This document shows positions 1 to 7,857 of a stretch of 64,000 bases of DNA, piece after piece. The stretch is from Acidimicrobiaceae bacterium. Its GTDB lineage: Bacteria; Actinomycetota; Acidimicrobiia; Acidimicrobiales; Aldehydirespiratoraceae. The position numbers were made by a program, and so were the translations under genes. Numbering within the stretch: position 1 is the first letter of the stretch; each line of letters starts with the position of its first letter. The stretch lies in contig VXTM01000021.1 in assembly GCA_009837445.1 (NCBI GenBank), positions 287,101 to 351,100 on the forward strand. The letters run 5' to 3'. The notes below the pieces were generated by a model that saw only the letters and a list, made by a program, of their open reading frames with translations, ran no database searches and was not told the origin of the DNA.

Positions 1-115
1 CTACGAACTCACCGAGGCTGGTCTGGGTGGTGTAATAGCCCACGCCGACACTGACCAGCACGGTGATGACGACGACCAGCACGGTCGAGCCCATGATCCG
101 CCAGCGCAGGGACAT
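1..115 (-). CDS. Sensor histidine kinase, N-terminus only (partial at window edge)
   Basis: Only the first 38 codons are visible. They read Met-Ser-Leu-Arg-Trp-Arg and then one long hydrophobic segment at about residues 8-26, the usual first membrane helix of a two-component sensor kinase. The ATG lies three bases after the stop of the response-regulator gene, and a GGGGAG ribosome-binding sequence precedes it, so the two are co-transcribed. No sensor, HAMP or kinase domain is in view. The kinase identity is inferred from the membrane helix and from the position directly behind an OmpR-type regulator. Confidence 0.6.
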   Translation of the reverse strand, partial: MSLRWRIMGSTVLVVVITVLVSVGVGYYTTQTSLGEFV

Positions 116-118
116 CGT

Positions 119-799
119 TCACTCCCCTACGAACCTGTAGCCGGCGCCGTACACGGTCTCGATGGGCTGCCTGCCGTCCCGGTTGATCTGCTTGCGTAGG
201 CGCGAGATCTGGCTGTCGATGGCCCGGTCGAAACCATCGAAGTCGTCGTCGAAGGTCAGCGAGATCAACTGGTCACGGCTGAGCAACTGGTTCGGGTGGC
301 GCATGAACGTCGACAGCAGAGCGGTCTGCGCATGGCTCAGCGTCACCGGTTCCTCATCGACGGTCACGATCCCGGTGGTCTCATTGAGTGTGATGTTGCC
401 GCGGGTCAGAACCCTCTGGACTCTGTGCTGGACCCTGCGAAGCACCGCCTCGGCCCGGGCAATGACCTCGTCCGGATCGAAGGGCTTGATGACGTAGTCG
501 TCGGCTCCGCTCTCGAGTCCGACGATCCGCTCTGCGGGGGCTTCCCTGGCCGTCAGCATGATTATCGGAACGTCCGACTTCTGGCGGAGGATCTTGCAGA
601 GTTCCACTCCGTCGATGCGGGGAAGCATCAGGTCGAGGATGATGAGGTCCGGGTTCATGCGGCGGGCGAGCTTCAGGCCGGCCAGGCCGTCATGAGCGAC
701 AGTGGCGGAGAACCCGGCCCGCTCGAAGTACACCTTGACCCAGTTCGCGATCCTCTTGTCGTCCTCGATGATCAACACTTTGCCGCTCGCTGCCACCAT
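119..799 (-). CDS. OmpR-family two-component response regulator
   Basis: A 226-residue regulator. The receiver domain (about 1-120) has the acidic pair D13/D14, phospho-acceptor D56 in LDLMLP, T83 and K105 (VIKPFDP). A winged-helix DNA-binding domain (about 130-226) ends in GAGYRFVGE, typical of the OmpR/PhoB class. It is followed at three bases by a membrane kinase start and lies 93 bases downstream of the lipoprotein gene, so the three may form one unit. A TANNNT hexamer (TAATCT, 804-809) sits four bases before the ATG, and a GAGGGG sequence lies just upstream, so either a leaderless or a leadered message is possible. The target genes are unknown. Confidence 0.92.
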   Translation of the reverse strand: MVAASGKVLIIEDDKRIANWVKVYFERAGFSATVAHDGLAGLKLARRMNPDLIILDLMLPRIDGVELCKILRQKSDVPIIMLTAREAPAERIVGLESGADDYVIKPFDPDEVIARAEAVLRRVQHRVQRVLTRGNITLNETTGIVTVDEEPVTLSHAQTALLSTFMRHPNQLLSRDQLISLTFDDDFDGFDRAIDSQISRLRKQINRDGRQPIETVYGAGYRFVGE

Positions 800-846
800 C
801 GCCAGATTACCCCTCTCAAGATTCTGGGCCGGTCGGGCGAGGCGGA

Positions 847-872
847 CAGGAGTGGGAGTGACACCGCTCCTG
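847..872 (-). terminator. Weak hairpin downstream of the lipoprotein gene
   Basis: Bases 847-854 can pair with 865-872 (8 bp including one G-U) around a 10-base loop, between the lipoprotein stop and the response-regulator start. There is no T tract. It may only attenuate read-through. Confidence 0.25.
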
Positions 873-892
873 CCCGCGCTCGCTCTCAGGCT

Positions 893-1972
893 CTAGCCGG
901 AGCCGCCCTCGCCGCCCGATCCGTGCTCACCAGCACCCTCGCCGCCGGAGCCGTGGCCTTCGCCGCCAGCTCCTTCGCCGCCGCCTTCAGCACCCTCGGC
1001 CGTGTGGGGCTGGGGTCCCGGGCCGGCGCAGTCGAAGACCTCCATGTGCACGACGTAGCCGTCGAAGGAGACCCCCGCCAGTGCCGGCTCAGCGGCCAGC
1101 GCCACGCTCGAGGTCGCCGCCTGGCCGGGGACCAGGTCGCCCAGCTTGTCCGGGCCCAGCTCGCCCACCGTTGTCGTTCCCGACTTCAGATGGGGCTCGG
1201 CCTGCACATAGCACTGCGTCTGGGAGCTGATGTTGGTCACCGTCGAGTGCACCGTCTGGGTCGCCTGCTCATACCAAGCCGACACCGCCAGCGGGCCCAG
1301 AGTCCCGTCCCACGCCTGGTCCAGCGGGATGACTGGGCTCGACATCGCGGCCTCGTTGAGTTCAACGCCGGCGCCGCCCTCTGAGCCGGACTCTCCGCCG
1401 GGGCCGTGACCCTCGCCGCCAGCGCCCTCGGCGCCGGAGCCGTGCTCACCGCCGCCCTCGCCGCTGCCGACCTCGGCATGGGCGACCCAGCCGGTGAACG
1501 GAGCCTGCGTCGAGGGCAGGTTGACCGCCATGACCTCTCCGGCCGCCAGGTCCACCGGAGTGGTCGGGCCGAGCTCGGTCCCGTTGTCCAGGTGCACCTC
1601 GATCCGGACCCGGGTCAGGGTGCCGCTGGTGGTGTTGGCGACTGTGCCGCTGAAGGAGTTACCGGCCGGGTCGTAGTTCATGATCAGCCGGGCACCGCCG
1701 CGGACCGCGTCGAAGGTCTCGTCGGGAGCCAGCATCGCTGCGCTGCCCTCCTCGCCTCCGCCGGACTCCGCGCCCTCGCCGCCGCCCTCGCCGGCCGATC
1801 CGTGCTCACCAGCGCCCTCGGTGGCGGAGCCGTGCTCACCGGCACTCCCCCCGCCGGAGCGGCCCTCAACCGGGTCATCGGCGGCGCAGCCAACCAGTAC
1901 CCCGGCGCCGAGCACGGCTCCCAGAATCGACCCGATCAGGAACCTTTTCGTCTTGGGTATCTTGCCAATCAC
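893..1972 (-). CDS. Secreted lipoprotein with Gly/Glu/His-rich linkers and two repeated beta-type domains
   Basis: The GTG at 1972 is chosen because AAAGGAG lies about seven bases upstream, giving 359 residues that begin with a lipoprotein signal: KIPKTKR, a hydrophobic core, and lipobox LVGC with Cys29. After the lipobox come blocks of GEHGS/EGAGGEGHGS repeats, then a domain of about 85 residues (from FDAVRGG), a second Gly/Glu/His-rich block, a second similar domain (from LDQAWDG), and a third low-complexity tail to the C-terminus. Both domains contain the same pattern of an N-T/N-I-S turn, a 'V.L..G' segment and a closing F.G(W/Y)V.H.EV, so they look like an internal duplication. They resemble FxLYD-type extracellular domains from memory. 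Function unknown; the His/Glu blocks may bind metal. It lies upstream of a two-component system. Confidence 0.75.
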   Translation of the reverse strand: MIGKIPKTKRFLIGSILGAVLGAGVLVGCAADDPVEGRSGGGSAGEHGSATEGAGEHGSAGEGGGEGAESGGGEEGSAAMLAPDETFDAVRGGARLIMNYDPAGNSFSGTVANTTSGTLTRVRIEVHLDNGTELGPTTPVDLAAGEVMAVNLPSTQAPFTGWVAHAEVGSGEGGGEHGSGAEGAGGEGHGPGGESGSEGGAGVELNEAAMSSPVIPLDQAWDGTLGPLAVSAWYEQATQTVHSTVTNISSQTQCYVQAEPHLKSGTTTVGELGPDKLGDLVPGQAATSSVALAAEPALAGVSFDGYVVHMEVFDCAGPGPQPHTAEGAEGGGEGAGGEGHGSGGEGAGEHGSGGEGGSG

Positions 1973-2026
1973 GCTTCCACTCCTTTCGTGAGAAATCCGT
2001 GATGCTGCGCACGGTAGGAATGGAAT

Positions 2027-2044
2027 GTTGCGCAACTTTGTCAA
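2027..2044 (-). promoter_or_regulatory. Candidate promoter/operator of the lipoprotein gene
   Basis: On the minus strand a consensus -35 TTGACA (2039-2044) is followed two bases later by the perfect 10-bp palindrome GTTGCGCAAC (2027-2036), which would fall in the spacer between the -35 and -10 boxes. The -10 is not clear. The palindrome is a plausible operator, possibly for the neighbouring response regulator (inference). Confidence 0.35.
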
Positions 2045-2124
2045 CGCAGAATCTCCTCCGAATCTCCTCGGAGCGCCCGCAAATCCTCCTCGGGGACTGC
2101 CTCCCATAGCCTGAGGGCAAGCCC

Positions 2125-3003
2125 ATGACATCACCTGAACACGCTCCGACTCCGATGGCCTCGACGGCCACCAGTCCCCTCACCCGGGTCGACATCGGCG
2201 AGGTCCAGTTGGCGACCCGGGTGCTGGAGGGCAGCAGTGGGCAGCTGCTGCTGTTCATCCACGGCTCCCTCGACGATCACCACACCTGGCTGCCGCTGAC
2301 CCGGGCCCTAGCCGGGACCGGTCACACCATGGTGGTGTACGACCGCAGGGGCCACAGCGCCAGCACCGACGTCGCCGGCCAGGGAACCATCCGCCAGGAC
2401 GCCGACGACGCGGCCCGGCTGATCGAGCGGCTCGGGCTGGGACGGGTTCACGTCGTGGGGCATTCCTACGGGGCCGCAACGGCGGTCCTGCTGGCTGCCG
2501 AGCACCCGGATCTGGTCGCCTCGCTGTACCTGCACGAACCGCCGGCGTTCGCCCTTCTCACCGGCCGCACCGAACTGGAGGAGCTGAAGGCGCAGACCGG
2601 GGCCGTGGCGCGGGAATCGGTGGCCCTGCTGGACGCCGGCCGCGTCGAGGAGGGCACCGCCTACTTCGTCGAGGAGATGGCCTTCGGCGCCGGCAGCTGG
2701 AGCGAGCTGTTCGACGACCAGGCCCGGGCCGTCATGATGGCCAACTCCGACACCTGGCTGGACCAGTCACGGGACCCCGAGCGACTGGCGCTGGACGTGA
2801 CCGCCCTCAACTCCTTCGACGGGCCGGTCACGTTCTCGGTGGGCAGCCGGACGCTGCCCGCGTTCACGGCCGCCACCGCCGAGATGCTCAGGCTCGTGCC
2901 GGGGGCCTCCGGCGCCACCATCGAGGGTGCCGGCCATGGCGCCCCCACCTCCCACCCCGACGAGCTGGCCGCCGCCGTCCGCCACCACCTCGACTCGGCC
3001 TAG
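2125..3003 (+). CDS. Alpha/beta-fold hydrolase
   Basis: A 292-residue single-domain hydrolase. It shows an oxyanion HG motif (FIHGS), the DRRGHS segment, the nucleophile elbow GHSYGA with Ser114, and a C-terminal GAGHGAP segment supplying the catalytic His. A GAGGG sequence lies seven bases before the ATG; Met11 is an alternative start. Esterase, lipase or C-C hydrolase specificity cannot be read from the sequence. It is divergent from the lipoprotein gene and convergent with the APH-like gene, so its neighbours give no clear pathway. Confidence 0.85.
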   Translation: MTSPEHAPTPMASTATSPLTRVDIGEVQLATRVLEGSSGQLLLFIHGSLDDHHTWLPLTRALAGTGHTMVVYDRRGHSASTDVAGQGTIRQDADDAARLIERLGLGRVHVVGHSYGAATAVLLAAEHPDLVASLYLHEPPAFALLTGRTELEELKAQTGAVARESVALLDAGRVEEGTAYFVEEMAFGAGSWSELFDDQARAVMMANSDTWLDQSRDPERLALDVTALNSFDGPVTFSVGSRTLPAFTAATAEMLRLVPGASGATIEGAGHGAPTSHPDELAAAVRHHLDSA

Positions 3004-3028
3004 CGCCCGCCGGCCGGCCGGTCGCCGG

Positions 3029-4375
3029 TCAGAAGGGCTGAATGGTGTGGTGGTGGGTCATGGCCGAGCCGGCCGGACCGAGCAGCATGTGGGCTCGCAG
3101 GTTGCGCTTGTGGAACAGGCGCACCAGCTCGGCGTCGTGGCGGCCGGCGGTGTCGGCCAGCACGAACGCCTCCAACTTGGCCTCGCCGTCGCGCCAGTCG
3201 TGGGGGCGGCCCCCCAGGAGCCGCTCCAGATCGTCGAGGTCGGCCTGGTCGACGGCGTCGCCGATCTCGTCGCGGCGCTGGAGGTGGCGGGCCAACCGGA
3301 ACAGGATGCGCAGCTCGTGGCGGACGAACTCATCGTCGGTTGAGATCGACCGCAGCGCCCGCACCAGGTGCCCGTGGCCGATGTCGGCGGTCGAGGAGCG
3401 GGGCGCGGGCGTCTCCACGGCGGGCAGTTCGATGCCGATGTGCTCGGCCCAGGCCTCGGTGGCGAACAGGTTGGTCTCGCAGCACCAGTGCAGGTTGGTC
3501 ATCAGGTCCGACGCCGGTGCGGGGTCGCGCAGCGCGTGGCTGTAGGCCAGCTGGTTGGACAGCGTGAACGCCATGTGGTGCCAGCGGACCGCGTCGAGGT
3601 CCACGGGCGCGCCTGACAGCTCCTCGTAGCGGGCGTAGAGCCTTCGCATGTCGCCGTAGCCGACGATGGTGTCACGCATGCGCCAGGCGGCCAGGTCCAT
3701 CATCGGATCGCCGATGTGGCCCAGCTCCAGGTCGAGCACAGCCACGATCCTGCCGCCGGCGTGGTGGAACTGGCCCGAGTCCCACACCACCGGCGCCTCC
3801 CGGCCGGCGGTGTCGATCGGGTTGCGGCGCAGCCAGCCCAGGCAGAACTCCAGAAACGGGTCCGGGTGCTTCTTGAGGGCTCGGTAGTGCTCCTCGTAGC
3901 GACGCAGCCCCACCAGCCCGGCCTCCGACACATCCGCGGCCCGCCGTATCCCGGCCGCGGCGAACGGCTCGACGGGCAGCGCGTGGAGCCGAGCCAGGAT
4001 GGCCAGGTAGTCGTCGACGGCCGCGGCCCGCTCGGTGTCGCTGGTGTCGCCGAAGTGCTCCTGGCCGCCGACGCGGTCGATCACGAACGCCATGGGCTCG
4101 TCGATCCAACCGTGCACTTTGGCCACCGGGATGCCGCTCTCGCCCAGGAGCCGCTGGAAGGTCATCTCGTGGCGTAGCGGGAAGATCAGCGGCATGTCGG
4201 TGCGGTCGCCCCGCACCACCAACTCGTGGCGGGTGCCGTCCCGGTCCACGGTCGCGAACCACACCGGCCGCCAGCGGGGCTGGCGGGCCAGTTCCACGAC
4301 CTGGCCGCCGAAGTCCTGCTCGAACCAGCGCACGATGTTGCCGTCGGCGGCGGCCAGCGACTCCGGGCTCATCAT
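3029..4375 (-). CDS. APH-family (aminoglycoside phosphotransferase-like) kinase with a degenerate catalytic loop
   Basis: A 448-residue protein. The N-terminal 300 residues follow the APH fold seen in proteins linked to acyl-CoA dehydrogenases. The metal-binding segment VLDLELGHIGDPMMD is clear. The Brenner-type loop, normally HGDxxxxN, reads VVWDSGQFHH: the Asp is kept but the His and Asn positions differ. A C-terminal extension of about 110 residues, largely helical and rich in Arg, Leu and charged residues, follows and is not recognised. ATG at 4375 with GGGAG upstream; an adjacent ATG at 4372 is possible. Substrate unknown. A role in antibiotic resistance is unlikely, since this subfamily typically sits among lipid or xenobiotic catabolism genes. 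Confidence 0.75.
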   Translation of the reverse strand: MMSPESLAAADGNIVRWFEQDFGGQVVELARQPRWRPVWFATVDRDGTRHELVVRGDRTDMPLIFPLRHEMTFQRLLGESGIPVAKVHGWIDEPMAFVIDRVGGQEHFGDTSDTERAAAVDDYLAILARLHALPVEPFAAAGIRRAADVSEAGLVGLRRYEEHYRALKKHPDPFLEFCLGWLRRNPIDTAGREAPVVWDSGQFHHAGGRIVAVLDLELGHIGDPMMDLAAWRMRDTIVGYGDMRRLYARYEELSGAPVDLDAVRWHHMAFTLSNQLAYSHALRDPAPASDLMTNLHWCCETNLFATEAWAEHIGIELPAVETPAPRSSTADIGHGHLVRALRSISTDDEFVRHELRILFRLARHLQRRDEIGDAVDQADLDDLERLLGGRPHDWRDGEAKLEAFVLADTAGRHDAELVRLFHKRNLRAHMLLGPAGSAMTHHHTIQPF

Positions 4376-4500
4376 GGCGGCGCGCCTCTCCCCTGCTGAT
4401 CCCTGCTAGCCGGGCTGCTCGGCCCGGGCCGCCGGCATCGACGGCCCGTCCATTGTGGTCTAGGTTCGCGGCTCCCCCATCGGATCGCCAAGGAGGAGCG

Positions 4501-5547
4501 ATGAGGTTCAGCTTCGTAACCCTGCCCGACTACCCGCTGTCGGAGTCCCTGGAGCACATCAGGACCGCCGACGAACTCGGCTTCTACGGGTGCTACGCGG
4601 CCGACGAGACCTGGCACAAGGACCTGTACGTGCTGTTCGCCGCGGCCGCTTCGCAGACCAGCCAGATCCGGATGGGCCCCAGCCTGGCCCCGATCGCGCT
4701 GCGGGAGCCGACCCTGGTCGCCCAGGCGGTGGCCACCCTCGACGAACTCACCGGCGGCCGGGCCGAGTGCGTGATCTCCAGCGGGAACTTCAGCCTCCTG
4801 GCCCAGTACGCCACCGACTGGACCGGCATCAAACCGCTGTCGCGGGTGAAGGAGGCCCATCAGGTGATGCGCACCTTCCTCGACGAGGGCGCCCTGACCT
4901 TCGAGGGTGAGTTCTTCAACTACGCCGGGCTGTTCACGTTCGCCCGCCCGGTGCAGGAGCACCTGCCGCTGCTGATCGGGGCGTTGCGGGGCCCGAAGTC
5001 GTTCCAGGCCGCTGGCGAGCTGTCCGACGGCACCCACGCCTTCGCCCAGTACTCCCGGGAGGCCTGCGACTACATGGTGGACAACCTGCGCATCGGCGCC
5101 GAGCGGGCCGGCAAGAATGTGCAGGACCTCGACATCGCGGTGTGGAACGTGTTCGCCATCGGGCCCGACTCGGCCAAGGCCAAGCAGGCGGCCCAGACCA
5201 TCGGGGCGTTCTACATCCCGGCCATGGCGGTGGAGCAGATGGAGCGCCACGGCGTCTCGCAGTCGGACGTGCAGCCCATCCTCGACGCCTTCGGCGAAGG
5301 CGACGTGCAGGGAGCCATCGACAACATGACCGTCGACATCGCCGAGAAGCTCTCGGTGGCCGGCACCCCCGAAGAGGTGGTCGAGAAGATCAAGTCGGAC
5401 ATCGAGCCCAGCGGCGTGAACCACTTCATCGCCTGCATCACCGACTCGTTCCTGCTCAACGCCTTCACCGGCCGCGACATCGAGGTCCCCGACGTGCAGG
5501 GCCAGCTCCAGCTAATCCACGACGAGGTAATGCCAGCCTTCAACTGA
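4501..5547 (+). CDS. LLM-class F420-dependent oxidoreductase (MER-like)
   Basis: A 348-residue TIM-barrel oxidoreductase of the luciferase-like monooxygenase class. It opens with a strand followed by the SLEHIRTADELGF helix, has YAADETW and LDELTGGR segments typical of F420-binding members, and resembles methylene-tetrahydromethanopterin reductase-type proteins in length. The start is fixed by a strong AAGGAGGAGCG ribosome-binding site just before the ATG. The local fbiA/fbiB genes support F420 as cofactor (inference). The substrate is unknown. It is convergent with the SDR/Rieske operon. Confidence 0.85.
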   Translation: MRFSFVTLPDYPLSESLEHIRTADELGFYGCYAADETWHKDLYVLFAAAASQTSQIRMGPSLAPIALREPTLVAQAVATLDELTGGRAECVISSGNFSLLAQYATDWTGIKPLSRVKEAHQVMRTFLDEGALTFEGEFFNYAGLFTFARPVQEHLPLLIGALRGPKSFQAAGELSDGTHAFAQYSREACDYMVDNLRIGAERAGKNVQDLDIAVWNVFAIGPDSAKAKQAAQTIGAFYIPAMAVEQMERHGVSQSDVQPILDAFGEGDVQGAIDNMTVDIAEKLSVAGTPEEVVEKIKSDIEPSGVNHFIACITDSFLLNAFTGRDIEVPDVQGQLQLIHDEVMPAFN

Positions 5548-5551
5548 GCGT

Positions 5552-5579
5552 GCGCCAGTCCTGGCCGCACCGCTGGCGC
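5552..5579. terminator. Hairpin between convergent genes
   Basis: A 7-bp perfect inverted repeat (5552-5558 with 5573-5579, GCGCCAG/CTGGCGC) lies between the LLM oxidoreductase and the SDR gene, where a bidirectional terminator would be expected. There is no T tract. Confidence 0.4.
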
Positions 5580-5592
5580 GACCGGAGCGAGA

Positions 5593-6456
5593 TCAGAGCG
5601 TGGTCGGGCGGTTGACGAACCGGCCGGCGGTCGGGCTGTAGAACCAGCCGCCGCCCGCCTTCGTGCCGCCATCGACTGGGATGTTGTGGCCGGTGACGAA
5701 GCTCGACAGGTCAGAGGCCAGGAACAGCGCCACCCGGGCCTGGTCGGCCGGCCATCCGAGGCGGCCGGCGGGCGCCCATGCCTCCCACAGCGCCTCGTGG
5801 TCCTTGTAGCCGCGGAGGTAGTCGACCTGGGGGGTCTCGGTCAGGTCGGCGCCGATCCCGTTGGCCCGGATGCCGCGGCGGCCGTAGCCGGCCGCCAGCG
5901 ACGTGGTGAAGTGGGCGACAGCGGCCTTCATGGCGGCGTACACCGGCTCTCCGGGGTAGCCGCGCATGCCCTCGACCGAGTGGACGTTCACGATCGATCC
6001 CCCACCTCGCCCGATCATCGAGTCCAGGAAGGCCCGGGTGACCGCCACCACGTGCCAGAGGTTGACCCGGTACATGGCCTCCCACGACTCCGGGCCGGAT
6101 TCGTGGAACCGGACCAGGGGCCGGTAGTCACCGACGTTGTTGACCAGGACGTCGACGCCGCCGTGAGTGTCGAGCACCGCGGCCGCGAATTCCTCGACGC
6201 CGACCTCGGTGCGCACGTCCACGACATGAGCCCGGGCCCGCCCACCGGCGGCGGTGATGGAGCCGACAATCTCGGCGGCCCGGTCGGGGTCGATCTCGGC
6301 GATCTCGACGACGGCCCCGTGCTCCGCGAACAGCTCGCTGATGGCGGCACCGATGCCGGCGCCGCCTCCGGTGACGACCGCGACCCTGCCGTCGAGCAGG
6401 CGGTTCCAGTTGTCGATCTCCGGGACGCCGGCGGGATCGGTCGGGTCGGCTGTCAT
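5593..6456 (-). CDS. Short-chain dehydrogenase/reductase (SDR)
   Basis: A 287-residue classical SDR: TGGGAGIG nucleotide-binding motif near residue 35, NNVG, and the catalytic YAAMK (YxxxK). The start is the ATG that overlaps the stop of the Rieske oxygenase gene as ATGA (6453-6456), giving MTADP at the N-terminus. That overlap implies the SDR works with the oxygenase, for example oxidising a cis-diol or alcohol made by it (inference). The C-terminus carries an extra tail (GGWFYSPTAGRF) beyond the usual SDR end. Substrate unknown. Confidence 0.87.
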   Translation of the reverse strand: MTADPTDPAGVPEIDNWNRLLDGRVAVVTGGGAGIGAAISELFAEHGAVVEIAEIDPDRAAEIVGSITAAGGRARAHVVDVRTEVGVEEFAAAVLDTHGGVDVLVNNVGDYRPLVRFHESGPESWEAMYRVNLWHVVAVTRAFLDSMIGRGGGSIVNVHSVEGMRGYPGEPVYAAMKAAVAHFTTSLAAGYGRRGIRANGIGADLTETPQVDYLRGYKDHEALWEAWAPAGRLGWPADQARVALFLASDLSSFVTGHNIPVDGGTKAGGGWFYSPTAGRFVNRPTTL

Positions 6457-7787
6457 GCCGGGCCGGCACCGCCGGGCTCGAGGTCGAGGTAGTGCTCCAA
6501 GTGGCGGTTCATGTTGATGATGCGGCACTCCTCGCTAGACAGCGTCAGGTGGGTGATGCCGGGCTGGTGCAGGCCGGTCTGCATTGTGCGGATCACGCTC
6601 AGGTCCTGGTTGAGGACAAACCCGAAGTCGGCCTGGTCGAGCGGCACGGTGGCGTGGACCGGCGACGAGGCCGGGGCGCCGGCCGACGGCGCTCGATCCA
6701 GCTGGATTATCACTAGCTCGGCCTCGTCGGGGCTCGGACCGGGCCGGGCCGTCATCACCGTGAAGAGGTCGGCACTGACCAGCACCGTGGTGTTGGGAAA
6801 CAGGTTGTACTGGCTGAGGCTGGTGATCTGGGCGGTGTCGTAGCCCGACAGGTCCACGCCCAGCGTCGCCTGGTGGTCGCGGATCTTCTGGGCGATCACG
6901 TCGCGGAGGGTCTGGCCGTCGGGCACGTCGGGGGTTGGGCACGGATCCTTGTAGGCCGGACCCATGCGGCCGCCCTGGGTGATGACGAACGCGTCCCACA
7001 CGTCCTGGTCGTCCACATCGCGGCCCAGGCGGGGGCTCGGCACCCCGTAGTGCTGGTAGGACGCGCTGTGGCGGTCCCAGATCCGCTGGGGTGCGTTGAC
7101 GTCGTCGATGCTGGCCAGCATCTCCCGGTGCAAGCCCTGCACGTGATAGGTCTCCGAGAAGCCGTCGGCGACCACCTTCCAGTTGCAGTTCACCGGCGTC
7201 TCGGTGGAGTAGGCGCCCCGGAACTCCTCGAGGTTGGCCCAGGCGATGTCGTCGGGGACGCCCTCCAGCCACTCGTCGAGCGGCCCGGCGTCGAGGTCCA
7301 GGTTCACGAACACCAGCCGGGCCCAGGTGTCCACCCGCACCGGCACCAGCGACAGTTCGTCGTTGCGCAGCACGCCGAAGCCCCGCCGCGACGGCACCTC
7401 TCGCAGCCGGCCGGAGAGGTCCCACGCCCAGCGGTGGTAGGGGCAGCGCAGCTCGCTGGCGCCCGTGCCCGAGCCCACGCAGATCGTGTTGCCCCGGTGG
7501 CGGCACACGTTCTGGAACCCCCGCAGCACACCGTCGTCGCCCCGCACGATGAGGACTGAGTAGCGGCCCAGGCGATGCTCGAACCAGTCGCCCGGATTGG
7601 CGACGTGGTCCACCGTGCAGGCCACATGCCACACCCGGGGCCACAGCCGCTCGTGCTCCAACTCGGCGAAAAAGGCCGAGATGTAGCGTTCGACCGGGAT
7701 CTTGACGGGGGCCTCGGCGGCCAGCGGAGAGGTAGTGACCGCGGTGCCGAGAATCTCAGTCTCGCCCGGCGGGGCGGCGTCGCCCAT
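6453..7787 (-). CDS. Rieske [2Fe-2S] aromatic ring-hydroxylating oxygenase, alpha subunit
   Basis: A 444-residue oxygenase counted from the ATG at 7787; a GTG at 7793 is in frame. The Rieske cluster ligands are Cys95/His97 (CRHRG) and Cys115/His118 (CPYHRW). The mononuclear iron site follows the family pattern, with His215 and His220 in ETYHVQGLH. It would hydroxylate an aromatic or terpenoid substrate using electrons from a ferredoxin/reductase. No beta subunit, ferredoxin or reductase gene is nearby, so those must be shared. A hexamer CACGAT (7795-7800) sits seven bases before the ATG, suggesting a leaderless message. The SDR gene overlaps by 4 bases. Confidence 0.9.
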   Translation of the reverse strand: MGDAAPPGETEILGTAVTTSPLAAEAPVKIPVERYISAFFAELEHERLWPRVWHVACTVDHVANPGDWFEHRLGRYSVLIVRGDDGVLRGFQNVCRHRGNTICVGSGTGASELRCPYHRWAWDLSGRLREVPSRRGFGVLRNDELSLVPVRVDTWARLVFVNLDLDAGPLDEWLEGVPDDIAWANLEEFRGAYSTETPVNCNWKVVADGFSETYHVQGLHREMLASIDDVNAPQRIWDRHSASYQHYGVPSPRLGRDVDDQDVWDAFVITQGGRMGPAYKDPCPTPDVPDGQTLRDVIAQKIRDHQATLGVDLSGYDTAQITSLSQYNLFPNTTVLVSADLFTVMTARPGPSPDEAELVIIQLDRAPSAGAPASSPVHATVPLDQADFGFVLNQDLSVIRTMQTGLHQPGITHLTLSSEECRIINMNRHLEHYLDLEPGGAGPA

Positions 7788-7857
7788 GCCCACAATCGTG
7801 GCACACCGCCAGCGCTCACCACCCCTTCACTGGGCCGCCCGCCTGAGGGAGGGCTCG

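Noticed and set aside
1973-2134. Upstream extension of the lipoprotein frame to 2134
   Set aside because: It has no signal-like sequence and would overlap the promoter and the divergent hydrolase; the GTG at 1972 has a good ribosome-binding site and begins a lipoprotein signal.
3010-3021. 12-bp palindrome CCGGCCGGCCGG between the hydrolase and the APH-like gene
   Set aside because: Self-complementary GC repeats like this are expected by chance in such GC-rich DNA; it may aid termination, but I cannot separate it from background.
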